In this document: one piece after another, positions 29,626 to 41,626 of the stretch
Layout of the letters: every line of letters begins with the position of its first letter
Position numbering within the stretch: position 1 is the first letter of the stretch
NCBI GenBank assembly: GCA_029783825.1
Contig: JAREIK010003123.1
Span: 500,501 to 564,500 of the forward strand
DNA: 64,000 bases
Source of the DNA: Sapria himalayana
Lineage: Eukaryota; Streptophyta; Magnoliopsida; Malpighiales; Rafflesiaceae
Reading direction: 5' to 3'
Made by a program: the position numbers and the translations under genes
The notes under the pieces: model-generated
Databases searched by the model: none
Told to the model about the DNA's origin: nothing
The model's input: only the letters and a program-made list of their open reading frames with translations

Positions 29626-32425
29626 GTATAATATTTCTACTGTGCAATACATTCTCAATGATTTTGATATTTTCATGGAGTCGCAACCATACTTAGTTTG
29701 AATAATTTTTATGTCTACAAAATTAATTTTCTATTGCATCAACCAAGCACCCCACAAATTATTAGTGCCATGATTAATTTTACAAAGTCATGACTTTATT
29801 TTTATATGACTCAGTAGTCTTGAGTTAGAATTGTGACTCTTTTATAAAGCCATGAATTTTGAGCTACAAAAATAAAAGAGCTATAAGTACTCATGCCAAA
29901 GTTGGTAATTATTTAAATCCATGACTCTTGGGTCACTAAATATTACAAAGGACATTAATTAAGTATGATCATTTTCAAGACTGTGATTCTTGTCCTTAAA
30001 GGAAGGCATAACCAAGACTTCTACACACAAGCTAAGTTCAAAATTTGTAAACATCTTAATAGTGTCATAACAATTAATTTATATGAGAGAAGAAAAGGCT
30101 AATATCATGGCCTCCACCCAACACTATGACTATATAATAATATGAGAATCTATCTCTACTCGATGGTCACTTCATAATTCCATGACTATCTATGAACTAC
30201 ACATGATGAAAGAAATGAAGCTATGACTAGAAATATCAAATGGGTCATGCCATGCTAAGCACGACTCGACATGGAAGTCATGTCATTCCCAACATGGCCC
30301 AAATAATTATCTATTTGGCTCATCATGGCACGACTAACATGATTATAGGAAGAATCGTGTCTAATGTGTCAGATCATCTCGGATCATGCCAGATTGTGCT
30401 GGGTAAGGGTTTCATTAAAAAAATATACTATGCGGACATGACAGATGCGTATAAATAAAGATTTAAAATATAGGTATTTTTAAATGGATCAGAGCATGGG
30501 AAAGTCATAGAAATCTAGTTACCCAATTCTCTATGATCCATGACTCATTCCAAGCCCTAGGTTAATGGGCAAGGAACATGGATTGTGCCTAGCCTAGCAT
30601 GAGGCATGGAAACCTCTGGCCTAACATGACATGAGTCATACCTAATGCTGGCATGACCCAGGTCTAGGCATGGTTATAGACCATGCCATCCTAGGCTAGG
30701 CATAAATAAGTTCAGTCATGCCTAATGCATTTCCTAGGCTACCTAGCCCACTTGACATCTCTAGCTATGGTTATTTCACAATACTCCAATTTTATGTTAC
30801 ATAGAGATAAAGCTTAAGTCATGGTTATTGCTAGTACTGAGACCTTGTATTATAGAAAGATTAATATGTTGAATAAAGTCATGAACATATTCTTGAGTCA
30901 TAACCTCAAGTTGAAGAGTTAATGGCTAGATTTGTAACTTTCAACTAAAAGTTATGACTTCTTACTTAGAGTAATACAAAGTTGTCTGTGTATAAAAGTG
31001 AAAGTTAGAGAATTTTCAAAGAATCATTTATTTTTTCTCCTTCTTCCTCATGAAATAATCAAAGTCATGATAACTACAAACCCTAGGGGCAAATTTCACA
31101 CTTCCTATGGGTTCTACAAGCAAGCAAGAGATGCACGACTTATATAAATCCTAGAGTTGGAAGGCATGTCTCTAAAACCTCTCTTTTCTAAGGCTTAATT
31201 TGAGAATTTATATAAAATTAGCATGATCTCGGGTTTGTATGATTTGAATTTTATAATATAATTGGTTTGGTTGATTGATATGTTTATAGTTTGATTATGT
31301 TTTATGTTATTGATATTGATGGATGGTAACTAAATTGAACTTGAATTAGAGTTTTGACTAAATTGATGGATGTTTTATGTTTTATGTTATTGTGCAAGGT
31401 TATCATGGTGAATGATGATAAGTAAGCCATGAGACTCATTCATGTATATGATATGAAGGTGTTGATAGCTCTTCTAAATTGTAATGCATGAGATAAACCT
31501 ATACATCAAACCTTAAAGTTTGGTATACAATCTTTGTGAGTATGGTACTTATGAAGTCGAAAGTATAAATATTTTTATATGTCAATCTATTATATACATC
31601 TTAGAAAGACTAATCCATGATTGAGATAGATTTTATATAGGACATTCTCTCAAGGGGTTTACTTTTAATGTGAAACTCAGATCATTTCTAAGGAGGATGA
31701 CAGGTAATCTTAGGGATATGCATGAGTTCATAGTAATTCACATAGTGGTGACAACCCTTTTGAGTTCCTTTTACTCATATGGTTCCTACTGGTAAAACTC
31801 GAAAGAAGAATATAATAATCATGAGAGTATGATACTTACGAAGCCGAAAGTATAAATATATATAAATTATGTTAATCATTAATCTTTATGATAATGAATT
31901 TTGATGAATAAGAGTATGTAAATGAAGCGACTATCAAGGGTAATTGATAAAGTTACCTAAAAGATATGTGTTTGTGAATGACCCTCACATAAAGATGAAT
32001 TGCTATCTTGATGGTGATATTCCAAAGGAACTACTATGATGGGACCACCAATGAGAAGGACTTAATGTTAAAAATTACCTTGTATTTCATTAAGGTAAGA
32101 AGTCATTGCATAACACACTAACCTTCATTATGTGGCTGACATAATATATATCAAATAAATTAATGACATCACATAAATTAAATAAATAAATCATGGACAT
32201 ACTATTATTTAATGATATGAGTATCTATTATACTAAAAATGAGTTGTCTCTTATTGAATAGCCAAACTTCTGATATGATCTATATGTGATTGATATCTAG
32301 ATGAAATTCTATTATACTATGTGTATGATCCATTCACTTATAAATATTATTTGACTAGATACTCTCAATAATAAGCTTTTGAGAAATTGCCCAACTAATT
32401 AAATTAGGAGAGTAACAAAGTTGCA
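29626..32425 (+). repeat. Athila-like LTR, copy 2
   Basis: Aligns with 23090-25266 from ATAATATTTCTACTG onward and extends further, ending AACAAAGTTGCA at 32425. The same ending (AACAAAGTTGTA, AACAAAATTACA) closes both LTRs of the second Athila-like element, which fixes this boundary. A decayed GC-rich hAT element is inserted at 30228-30763. Confidence 0.72.
30228..30763. mobile_element. hAT miniature element, old and CpG-depleted (536 bp)
   Basis: Ends TAGAAATATCAAATGGG and GACATCTCTA. Flanks GCTATGAC (30220-30227) and GCTATGGT (30764-30771) are a 6-of-8 target duplication. LTR copy 1 has the site once (GAAGCCGTGACC, near 23813). Compared with the young elements, CG has largely become TG or CA (ATGCC, GCATGG). 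It ages the insertion well before those at 25919 and 27227. Confidence 0.8.
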
Positions 32426-32684
32426 ATACTCTCCAATCTAGCTTATCCTAATTGACAACCATAGAAGATGTTGTCTCTAGTTTCTAATAAATATATAGTT
32501 GTTTTAAGATCTTCAATAGAAGACTAGTAATCTCTGTCAACCAATAGATCTTCTATCTTCAATTTCTAAGGTTTAAAACACTTTCCTAAAAACTTTTTGA
32601 TTTCAACCCAATATGTCACAACATTCATCATTCTTTAATTTCTCACTCTAATTAGGCTTTGTAACCTTGTGCTTTAATATCAAA
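32426..32684 (-). pseudogene. Copia element B, 5' untranslated leader and gag start
   Basis: Minus-strand continuation of copia B on the far side of the Athila insertion. Directly inside the LTR lies TTTGATATTAAAGC (about 32671-32684), a decayed form of the initiator-tRNA primer site TTGGTATCAGAGC. The remainder, read toward 32426, is short weak gag-like text with several stops. The target duplication ATACT at its lower edge joins it to 22810. Confidence 0.65.
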
Positions 32685-33683
32685 TGTAAAGGAAACCAAA
32701 CAGGAATGAATTTTTGATACAAAATGCTGAAACTCAACGAGCTCTATCTATATTCCAGTGATAGAATTTCAAGTAATAAACAAAAAATCATTGTGAAATC
32801 AACTGTAAAGTTCATGCCTAGTTTTGATACCAAATACAATAAATAAACCTCCATCCAATACCAAAGTTAGGAGAATCATTTCTTTATCTTTACCCAACTT
32901 AGGTCTAATACCAAAAAAGTATGCTCCACTTGATATTAAATATACCTTGATATCAATTACATGGATCTTCAAGTGTCTGAGAAATGATGATTTAGGTCTC
33001 GAGAAGGGCTGAAGAGGTAAACTCTCCAAGTTGAAACAAATGTACATAAGTAATAAGTTATGTTAGTTCTATTACATTTTGTCTATTCCACTAATACTTT
33101 CTATTACATTTACAAATGCTTAAATATTAGAATTTTTTTTTTATAAACTAAAGATCTAAGTTATGATATTAAATTCTTATGTCATGACTTCATTCTTGTC
33201 ACGACACCAAAGTCAAGGTCATGATTTGAATCCTTAAGTCATCCAGTCGTAAGAACATAAGACAAGTTGTGACTTTATTCAAGTCTTAACTATGTTCAAG
33301 TCATGATACCAAAGAATAAGGTCACAACTTCATTCATATCTTGGCTTCACAATTAAGACTACAATACCAAACACATAGTTTTGACTTCATTCAAGTCATA
33401 ATACTAAAGAATAGGATCATAACTTCATTTAAGTCAACTTCATTAACTCATGTCATGATACATAATGCATAGTTTTGATTTCGTTCAAGTTGCAACACCA
33501 AAGAATAAGGTCATAGCTTTATTTGGGTTGAAACCTCACAATTTATATTTTAACATCGAATATATAGTCTTCCAGTCACAACCATAAAAAATAGGTTGTG
33601 ACTCCATTTAGGTCCTGACTTCATAATTCAAGTCATGACACCAAATGCTTGTTGCAGCTTTATAAATATGAGTTAATCCTAAT
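32685..33683 (-). repeat. 5' LTR of copia element B
   Basis: Minus-strand LTR of 999 bp starting TATTAGGATTAACTC (33683) and ending CCTTTACA (32685) against the primer-binding site. It pairs with 19035-20040. The pair are clearly diverged, so this is an old element. Short frames across 32799-33047 and the opposite strand are chance. Confidence 0.78.
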
Positions 33684-34094
33684 AATTTTCATTGTTCTAC
33701 TTTTTTCATTAGCATTTTTGCCACCATTGTATCCATAAGTGATGATAGTTTTATGTTCACTAAACCATCAATTACAAAATTATCCTTTCATTAATTTTGT
33801 CGAAAGCAAGAAGTATATTCGACAAAGCTTGATCTTGTATTTAGTCAATTATCTATTCAACTTCCAAAGACCTAAAAGAAATATGTATAATTATTTATTG
33901 TCCACATCATTTTGCTTTATATGAGTTTGTATACGCACCATTGAGGCACCCTATTAGTGAAGCCCCTTTGTTGATATTGCTATGAATTAGATTGTTCTAA
34001 CAATTCTAGGTAGAAACCAAGCAAAGTTATTTGGTATTCTTTGTTTATTTAATTGGAGAAATCAAGTTGATTTGGCATCCCGACGTAGTTTTGA

Positions 34095-34128
<34 letters not shown>

Positions 34129-34136
34129 GGAGAGAG

Positions 34137-34184
<48 letters not shown>

Positions 34185-35400
34185 AGTGAGTGAGGGAGCG
34201 AGAGTAATGAAGAATGAATGAGGTTTTCTTAATTGTGCTTTTATAGAGGTGAGAAAAGATATATTTGGAAATTTTTTTGTTTATATATCCTAAAAAATGA
34301 AAGATTGTTTTAGAAAATACTGATAATGAGGTATACTACTAAATTTAATTAGTAATGTCAATAGAGCTTATCTATTGATTTTGTTTGTATCTTTTGAGAA
34401 AAGTACCATAGTTTTTATCTTTACAACTACCATTGTTTCATACTATGATAATTAACATCTCTAGAGAAGGCTAGCACAAACCATTCTCTAAGATAATCAA
34501 TACTTTATCTTTTGACTTAATTCTCATCTCTTGTGAAGAGTACAATAGGCTTCTTTTCCGGGCCACCACACTCCACTTTATTTTTCATACGACAATGCAG
34601 TACAACCTATAGAACCGATCTTGTTCAAGTAAGGTCGTAAGCACTCGACCATTTATGATCTAGGCACTTTTAGTTTTTTCTTCTTTTATTCAACTCATAT
34701 GTAGATGATGTACAAACAAATAAACATGTCACATATAGTCATTCTTTATTTTACATATTATTCATATAGAATCATTGATGTTATTGTAATTAATGTTATA
34801 GTTTGTAGAGTTGTTGGATATGAAAATATTAATGCCAATGCTATTACTATGGAAAGGTGGGGAATTTCTAAAAGAGGAAATGCTTGTTTATACCTTTTAA
34901 TTGTTTACAATTATTTCATCCGAACAAATTCAAATGAAGCACAAGTTACATATATATTTTTAAATATTTCATTTAAACCACTTAGAGGTAATGAATGGAC
35001 AAAATAAAATTTCATGAATTCCTATACCAATAAAGATTATTTTAATGGGAAGAAGCTTTACTCATGAGTGACTACTAACAAACATATAACTAGCATGATA
35101 AACAAACACATTTAGGTTGACACACAAATGGGAAAACCTTCACCGGGAAACACCTATGTGATACTTATCTCAGAACCAAATACTAATAATCAACACTTAA
35201 ACACAAAAATACTCTAAAGTTAGATTTTAAAACTCTCTAGGTTTGTTATCTTGAATTGATCTTTTCATATTCTCCAATAGACTCCACTTTATTCTTTGAC
35301 TATAGTTCTAGTTGTGAAATCCTAGATACTCTCTCCATTTCTAAACATGAGAGAGGATATACTTATAGAAATACTTAAAAAAAAAGTTGTGTTAGGATAA
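33684..35400. other. AT-rich stretch, no gene recognised
   Basis: Contains the compound microsatellite at 34093-34184 and a 100-codon plus-strand frame at 34705-35007 that resembles no family I know and has AT-driven codon use. At 35112-35160 the sequence TGGGAAAACCTTCACCGGGA, read on the minus strand, resembles leader sequence of some copia LTRs, so an unidentified retroelement may start here. Confidence 0.45.
34093..34184. repeat. Compound microsatellite (GA)n(TA)n(TG)n
   Basis: About 45 bases of GA with two GGGA interruptions, then about 20 bases of TA, then about 26 bases of TG. Likely polymorphic in length. Confidence 0.95.
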
Positions 35401-35419
35401 TTGACATGATCCACTTGAA

Positions 35420-36020
35420 CACATTCAATAAAAGTAACTCTAGAATTCTTTTGCAATGCATTTGCAACAAATTTTGTCCAATGCTTTTGAATGAAATAAA
35501 TTTAGAGATATTTTAATTCACTTCTTGAAAAACTCTTGTTCGAACCTATTCAAATGAATTAAATAAAAATATTCTAGACCACTTCAAAAACTCATCTCAT
35601 TCTAACACATTACAATGAGGAACATAGAAACATTATAGACTGGTTTTAGAACTCATGTTGTGTGAATAAATTTGAATTAGATACACAAACATGTTCCAGA
35701 TTATATCTATATCTCATCTCATTCAAATTTATTCATATGTAAATTACTTAGGAAGTTTCGCACCACTTCTAGAAATCGCCATTTAAATTTTGAAACTCAT
35801 TCGCATGAGGAATACATAAGATGTTTTAGATTACTTCTAGAATGGATATCATAAAAATGTGAAATGTTTATGATGATTCATACCACTTTTGGTTGGAACT
35901 CATTTCATTTAAATGCATTTAAATAAGGAATAATAGTTATTCCAAATAATTTTTTACACAAAGAAACAATTGCTAATACTTATCAAACTCATCATGTTGA
36001 AATCCATTTGAATGAGAAAT
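35420..36020. repeat. Degenerate tandem repeat, about 60-85 bp unit
   Basis: A unit like CATTCAAATGAATGAGGAATA followed by ATTCTAGACCACTTCTAGAA recurs about eight times (landmarks near 35485, 35545, 35605, 35665, 35725, 35805, 35915, 36000) with heavy divergence. Similar short tandem arrays occur in LTRs of large retrotransposons. No coding sense. Confidence 0.6.
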
Positions 36021-36645
36021 ATGCCTCAACAAAACTAGATAAATAAACTATTTTTAACAAAAACTCTTAGAACTCTTAGAACTAACTATTTTTAACTATA
36101 AACTATTTTTAATAATAAACAATTTTATACAATAGGAAACTTTTATTTATGATATTTTGATAAACAACTAGGTCAATATTTACTTTAACATAAAGCAGAC
36201 ATTTTTGATATAAAATTAAACAACACAAACTCTTAGAACTAACAACTATGATACATGCTCCTTATAGTTTCAAGTTTCTATTCAGTTTTTTATAAATGAG
36301 TTATATTGTGAAGCAACTCCATTGTAAATTAATTTTACTCCTTAAGATATTTCTTTAAAAGATAAATAAACTTTAAGGATACCTTTATGAGGATTAAGAA
36401 TAATAGTCAATATTGTTTTATTCAACTCTAAGAAATCTATTAGATTGTTGATCACCATTGATTAACATCTTATTAATTTATTTAGCTTGCAGATTCTTTT
36501 TTGGCCAAACTAATGCTTATGAAGTCAAACAAATTATGTGTTATTTCTTTTAGATATGTTGTGTTGATTATGAACGCATACTAGAATTTTTCATTTAACA
36601 TTTCTAGAGGAAATGTTAGTTTGGACTCATTTCACTTACAAATAT

Positions 36646-37706
36646 GGGACTACCTCACATGTTAAATTTTTATTATTTTATTATCCCATTTTACTTGTTA
36701 TCTTTCATTCTCGTCTTAGTTTTTCATATTCTAGTTTTTTTATATATTTTCACTTGATAGTGTTAAGAGGCTTAATTCTATGTCCAAAGCTATAATTCAT
36801 TTGTGTTATTGACTTGCCATGTTGGAGGTACTTCGTCCTTGATGCCAATTAGAATTCAAATCTTTACCTCAATCATTTGGGAAAGTAGTGAATAGTTTTT
36901 AATTAATATGTTTTATGAAGATTAATCTCGATAAAAAGAATATTATCTTAAAGTTAGGTGTATGTGAGAGATTTTAAAATGATGTACACTATTAATTATT
37001 GAAATATTTTCTTAGGTGACCAAGATATGTGTGATACTTATGTTACTGGTAGCATCTTATATATGATTAATTTTATTAGTTAAATATAAAAAATGATATT
37101 TTTTCATGATGAATTAGAGTCTGATTCTTTTAAGAAGTAGCCACTAGGTTTTACATATATGATCCATCTGACAACATATTAGATATATGGGGACCCTATG
37201 GGATTACCTCACATGGCAACTTTTTATTATTTTATTATCCTATTTTACCTGTTATCTTTCATAGTTCACTCTTATCTTATTTTTTCACACCCTAATTTTT
37301 TTTTATTTTTATTTGATATTGTTAAGATGCGTAATTATATATATTTCCAAAGCTATAATTCATTTGAGTTATCGACCTACTATATTGGAGGTACTTCATG
37401 TCATTATTTCCAATTAAACTTCAAATCTTTACCTCACACATTGTGGAAACTAGTGATTTGTTGTAAATTAATATTTACTATGAAATATTTGCCCCATGTT
37501 AGAGATGTACATGAATGATTTTAAAGTGATGCATGGAGTTGATTATTGAAATATTTTCTCTTAGGTATCCAAGATATATGTGATGCTTATTTTATTGACA
37601 ATATCTCATAAATGATTAATTTTATTAGATAATTATCTAAATGTATTATTGATGATGAGCTATACTATGATTCTTTTAAGAAATAACCACCTGTTTTACT
37701 ATTTTG
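36646..37706 (+). repeat. Tandem duplication, 554-bp period
   Basis: 36646-37155 and 37200-37706 align along their length: GGGACTACCTCACATG / GGGATTACCTCACATG at the start, CCAAAGCTATAATTCATTTG in the middle, GATTCTTTTAAGAA at the end. Divergence is moderate with small indels. Each copy keeps a short AT-rich frame (36613-36795, 37198-37518) with hydrophobic, unfamiliar translation, best seen as chance. Confidence 0.85.
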
Positions 37707-39516
37707 GGACATAAGATATATTTAACAACTATTGAGATTAAATATAGGTATAAAAATTGGGTTTGGTAAGTTCTATTTCATTTTCTAGATGTTACATATA
37801 TTTTTTAGATCACTCATATTTTATGAATGTTGTTTGGATGAGAGATTTATCTAGATGCAAGTGTATGTGAATAAATAGATAATGAGTTGAGTATATTTCA
37901 TAGCATATAATTTCTCTAGAAAAAATTTTAGTTAAGGAATCTTAAATTACTAAGATATTTTATCGAAATGATGTTGGCATACTATAGAAAATGTTGTGTC
38001 CCATGGAATGTATTTTCATTAGAAATTATTGGCAATATGGTATGATATTTTGGATATTGTTTTTGTAATTTTTGTAGGTGTAGTTTTGGTGGTTAGAACT
38101 CCCAAATATGAAGGTGTTTTAGGTTGTTCAATGAGATGTCTATGAATGCATTTCAAATGTTTCATGTGAGATACTTTCATTCAAGATGTTATATATCTTG
38201 GAAATTAGCTTGTGTAAAAATAGATGTTGGAAAGTAAATTTAAATAATTTTTTGGAACATTTTTTGTGGACAGAATCTTTATAATACAAGTATGATACCT
38301 ATCACAAATTGTGTCACTATTTTTTTGTTCAATGTAGCTTGGATCTTCCATTACTCAAGTTCTTGCCACCAGAAGTGTTTTTCAGGATGGTGGATTTTAG
38401 TGAAACCTAGAGGAATAAAAGACAATCTCATAGGATTTTTAATGACAACTTTCTTTTTTGTGTAATAATTTTTTGTATTGGAAATTATTGATATTTAAAT
38501 TAGTCACTCATATGACTATCCTTTATAAACTACTTATGTTTAAAATTCAACAAGTTGCTTATTTTAAAGAATTGAGATAAGAAATCATGTTTATATTGTA
38601 TTTTTACTATGAATTTGTAATCTCTATAGTTATAAGGTCAATATTACTATCAAGAGGAACATTATAAATGTTCAAATTTTAAATTTTCTTTGAATGTTTT
38701 TGTGGTATATGTTTATATATCTTTACTCATATATGCATACATACATCAATACATGCATTATATAATATATATCTAATTATAATATTAATATGATAGGCAT
38801 AAATATGTGAATATTTGAAATATGAAATTCATAATGATCACTTGTAAGTGATTGTTCTAAGGTCTAGCTGCATATGGATCCATCTATGTATGCATATATA
38901 TATATATGATGATGATTATTATTATTATTACTTTAAATACTACTTAGACCAATTATAGTTACATTCAAGAGTATGAGCATCTCTAGAAATTATAATGCTA
39001 CCTAGTTTGTAATTTGATACTAGATAATTCTAGTTAGAATTCTAATAATTAGTCAAGTGATACAATACTTTCAAACTCAAAAAAAAAATCATTGATTATG
39101 AAAAGATTGTTGGGTTGTGAATATTATTATGAGTACAAAAAATGATTTTAACTTTTTTGAAATAGTTTGTATGTTTGGGTAATATTGATTGTGAGCGTTA
39201 CATGGCCACCTCAAACTAAATTAATTCTAGGAATCATATTCTAATTCATTTTTACCATATATATTTTATATTCATTTCTATACTCTTTTCCATGTCATTT
39301 AAGTTTGGAATTAATTTTTATAATAACAAGGGACTCCATTTATGTACCTTTAAACTGTGTGGTTCAACCATTTGATAAAATACTCTAGATGAATACTTCA
39401 TTTTCATGACATCTCATTTACATTTAACATCCGATAAATAATTAATTTTCATGATATCTCATGTACATTTAACATCCAAATATTTATAAGTATTATTTCA
39501 TTTGTATTTCATATCA

Positions 39517-39520
<4 letters not shown>
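37707..39520. other. AT-rich stretch, nothing recognised
   Basis: No frame above 60 codons with a plausible translation on either strand. Only short AT repeats (ATATATATATGATGATGATTATTATTATT near 38895-38930) stand out. Confidence 0.5.

Positions 39521-39572
<52 letters not shown>
39521..39572. repeat. (AC)26 microsatellite
   Basis: Uninterrupted AC run of 52 bases, the purest microsatellite in the window. Confidence 0.97.
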
Positions 39573-39574
<2 letters not shown>

Positions 39575-41398
39575 AACAATTTGCATATTATTGCGATTTA
39601 TTATGATGTCCAGTTTTTATAATAGGCAATATCTCAAAAGCTCATTGGGTGGGGATCTCTCATCCAACATAATTTTGCAAGTATACAAGTCATACAAGTA
39701 GTAAAATGAATCTTTATTTAGAAATGAATGCGAACTATATATTGTCTGATTGTTTTTGTGTTTGATTACAAAATGAAGGCCAAAACTATTGCTCTAGGAA
39801 TTGTGTAGGCATTGTGTAGGCAGTTTGGTCCCATAGAAAATTTCTAGAATTGAATATGAACTGATCTCTCATCCAAGAGATCATCATGATTTCATGTCAA
39901 TCTCATAGGAATTATCTAGACAATTTGATCAACTAACAGTTAGTCAACCGATGCTCTAGCCAAAAGGATAACAGTAAAACTGGTTATTTGTATGACTTTT
40001 AGATTTTAGGGGTGGTTTATTTCATTATGGATAATGACATGTTTAAATTGCTTGATTATTATTATATTTGATTAAAAAAATGGAAGCTAGATTATTATAA
40101 GAATATTATAGTGCCTTACTAGCATACAAAGTAATTATTATCTATTAAGCACTCCCTAATCATGATCTCATCGTAGTTACCCTTTTGATACTTTACTACC
40201 AAAATAATAAATTATTATTATTTGAAGATAAAGGTATCAAGTGGGTTAGGTGGCCTTGGCATGACATAAGGCACAACCCAAAATAGCCATTTCAAGCCTC
40301 ACATAATATGATCTAGAATCATGCCTGAACAATGATCTTGCTAGCCATGGCATGACTCATGTCATATTAGGCTTGCACTTTTTCATGTCAAGTGACATGC
40401 TAGGCATGACATGCATGCTAGGCATGGCTTGTGACATGACCACATGCCCAACATATGAAATAATGACCCACTCCATCAGTAAGCCAATTTTGGCCATTCG
40501 TCCCTCCCTCAAGGCCTAACAATGACAATAATAGGACAACACTTGTTGCTCTCATGTTATTAAAAAACAAAAATTATAATTATATGAACCATCATATTGC
40601 TTCCAATAATTCTTATGTAGAAATCTAATGACTCAGATTTCCAGCCAGTTTTTTATTGAAAAAAAATAAACAAAATATTTTTTTAAAAAAAATATTTTTA
40701 TAAAGGTCTAAACTCATATTTTAGTTTTTTATAGTTAATATATATACTCTTTTACTCTCCTCTCAAATTAGTCCTCTATAAAAATATTGTACCCTATTTT
40801 TAAGATGTTTTTTAGTAAATTAGTTATTTGTTGTAATTTTAATTATATATATCAAAGTGCTACTACTATTCTAGCATTATATGATGAGCTACATCTAAGC
40901 ATGAGAATATGAGATTCATTGCATGTGTAACATCCAAATAATCTACTACATAAAGAAAATTAAGATACAAATTGCAATCTATTATTATTATTATTATTTT
41001 TAGAATCTTAGATTATTAAATTAATAAAAAAATTTAGTAAAAGTATAAAACATTCGAAAATTATTTTTATTAAATTTAATGCAAATGAATTTGACCTAGA
41101 CATTGTTAATAATAATAAATTGACACAGAAGTTTGAGACTGAGACAAAAACTAGGGTTTCACCCATGGTCTCAACCTATTTACCTAAAACCTAAAAATAA
41201 GCAAACTTCAATAATTTGGACATATTTTAACATAATTAAAAATTAAAATATTAGAAGTGCCAAATAAGATTCAACACATTGTAAATATTATGAAAAAAAT
41301 ATATACATACAAGAGTACTAGTGGTATTGCTCATCTTTAGTGGCATGTCGATCAATATATCAAAAAACAAGATACTTTGAATCCTAGACAAACACAAC

Positions 41399-41611
41399 TA
41401 TTACGGAAGGGTTAGATGAAACTTACTTAGCCCACATTGGAAATTCCTTTGGGATTTCTAGATTTTTTTTTTGTAAAAGGAGGTTTCCTCTCCTTTGAGA
41501 ATCATCTCCAAGGTCTTAATTCCATTTTACTTGTATTTTGTTTAATATGTATTTATTGGCTTTAATTTTGAATTTTCAATTTTCAAATTATTGTGGTTTT
41601 ATTTTATAATA
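41399..41611 (+). repeat. 5' LTR of copia element 3
   Basis: 213 bp, TATTACGGAAGGGTTAGATG to TTATTTTATAATA, an almost full-length match to 45757-45970. It includes TTTCTAGATT then AAAGGAGGTT, likely around the transcription start of such short LTRs. Flank ACAAC (41394-41398) pairs with CCAAC (45971-45975), a 4-of-5 target duplication. Confidence 0.9.
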
Positions 41612-41612
41612 G

Positions 41613-41626
41613 TGGTATTAGAGAGA
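41613..41626 (+). other. Copia primer-binding site
   Basis: TGGTATTAGAGAGA, one base after the LTR, corresponds to the usual TGGTATCAGAGC site complementary to the 3' end of initiator methionine tRNA, with decay at two or three positions. Confidence 0.8.

Larger units (their letters stand above)
22811..32425 (+). mobile_element. Athila-like LTR element nested in copia B
   Basis: Two direct LTR copies, 22811-25266 and 29626-32425, match each other and the LTRs of the minus-strand element at 52953-64000. ATACT (22806-22810) and ATACT (32426-32430) flank the unit, a 5-bp target duplication, and the copia B gag reading is resumed across them. The region between the LTRs is occupied only by a hAT element. 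The first LTR lacks its last ~160 bp and the second its first ~290 bp, so the Athila interior seems to have been deleted next to the hAT insertion. Confidence 0.7.

Noticed and set aside
34705..35007. 100-codon plus-strand frame
   Set aside because: AT-driven, not recognisable, no splice or promoter context. Chance frames of this size are expected in 64 kb.
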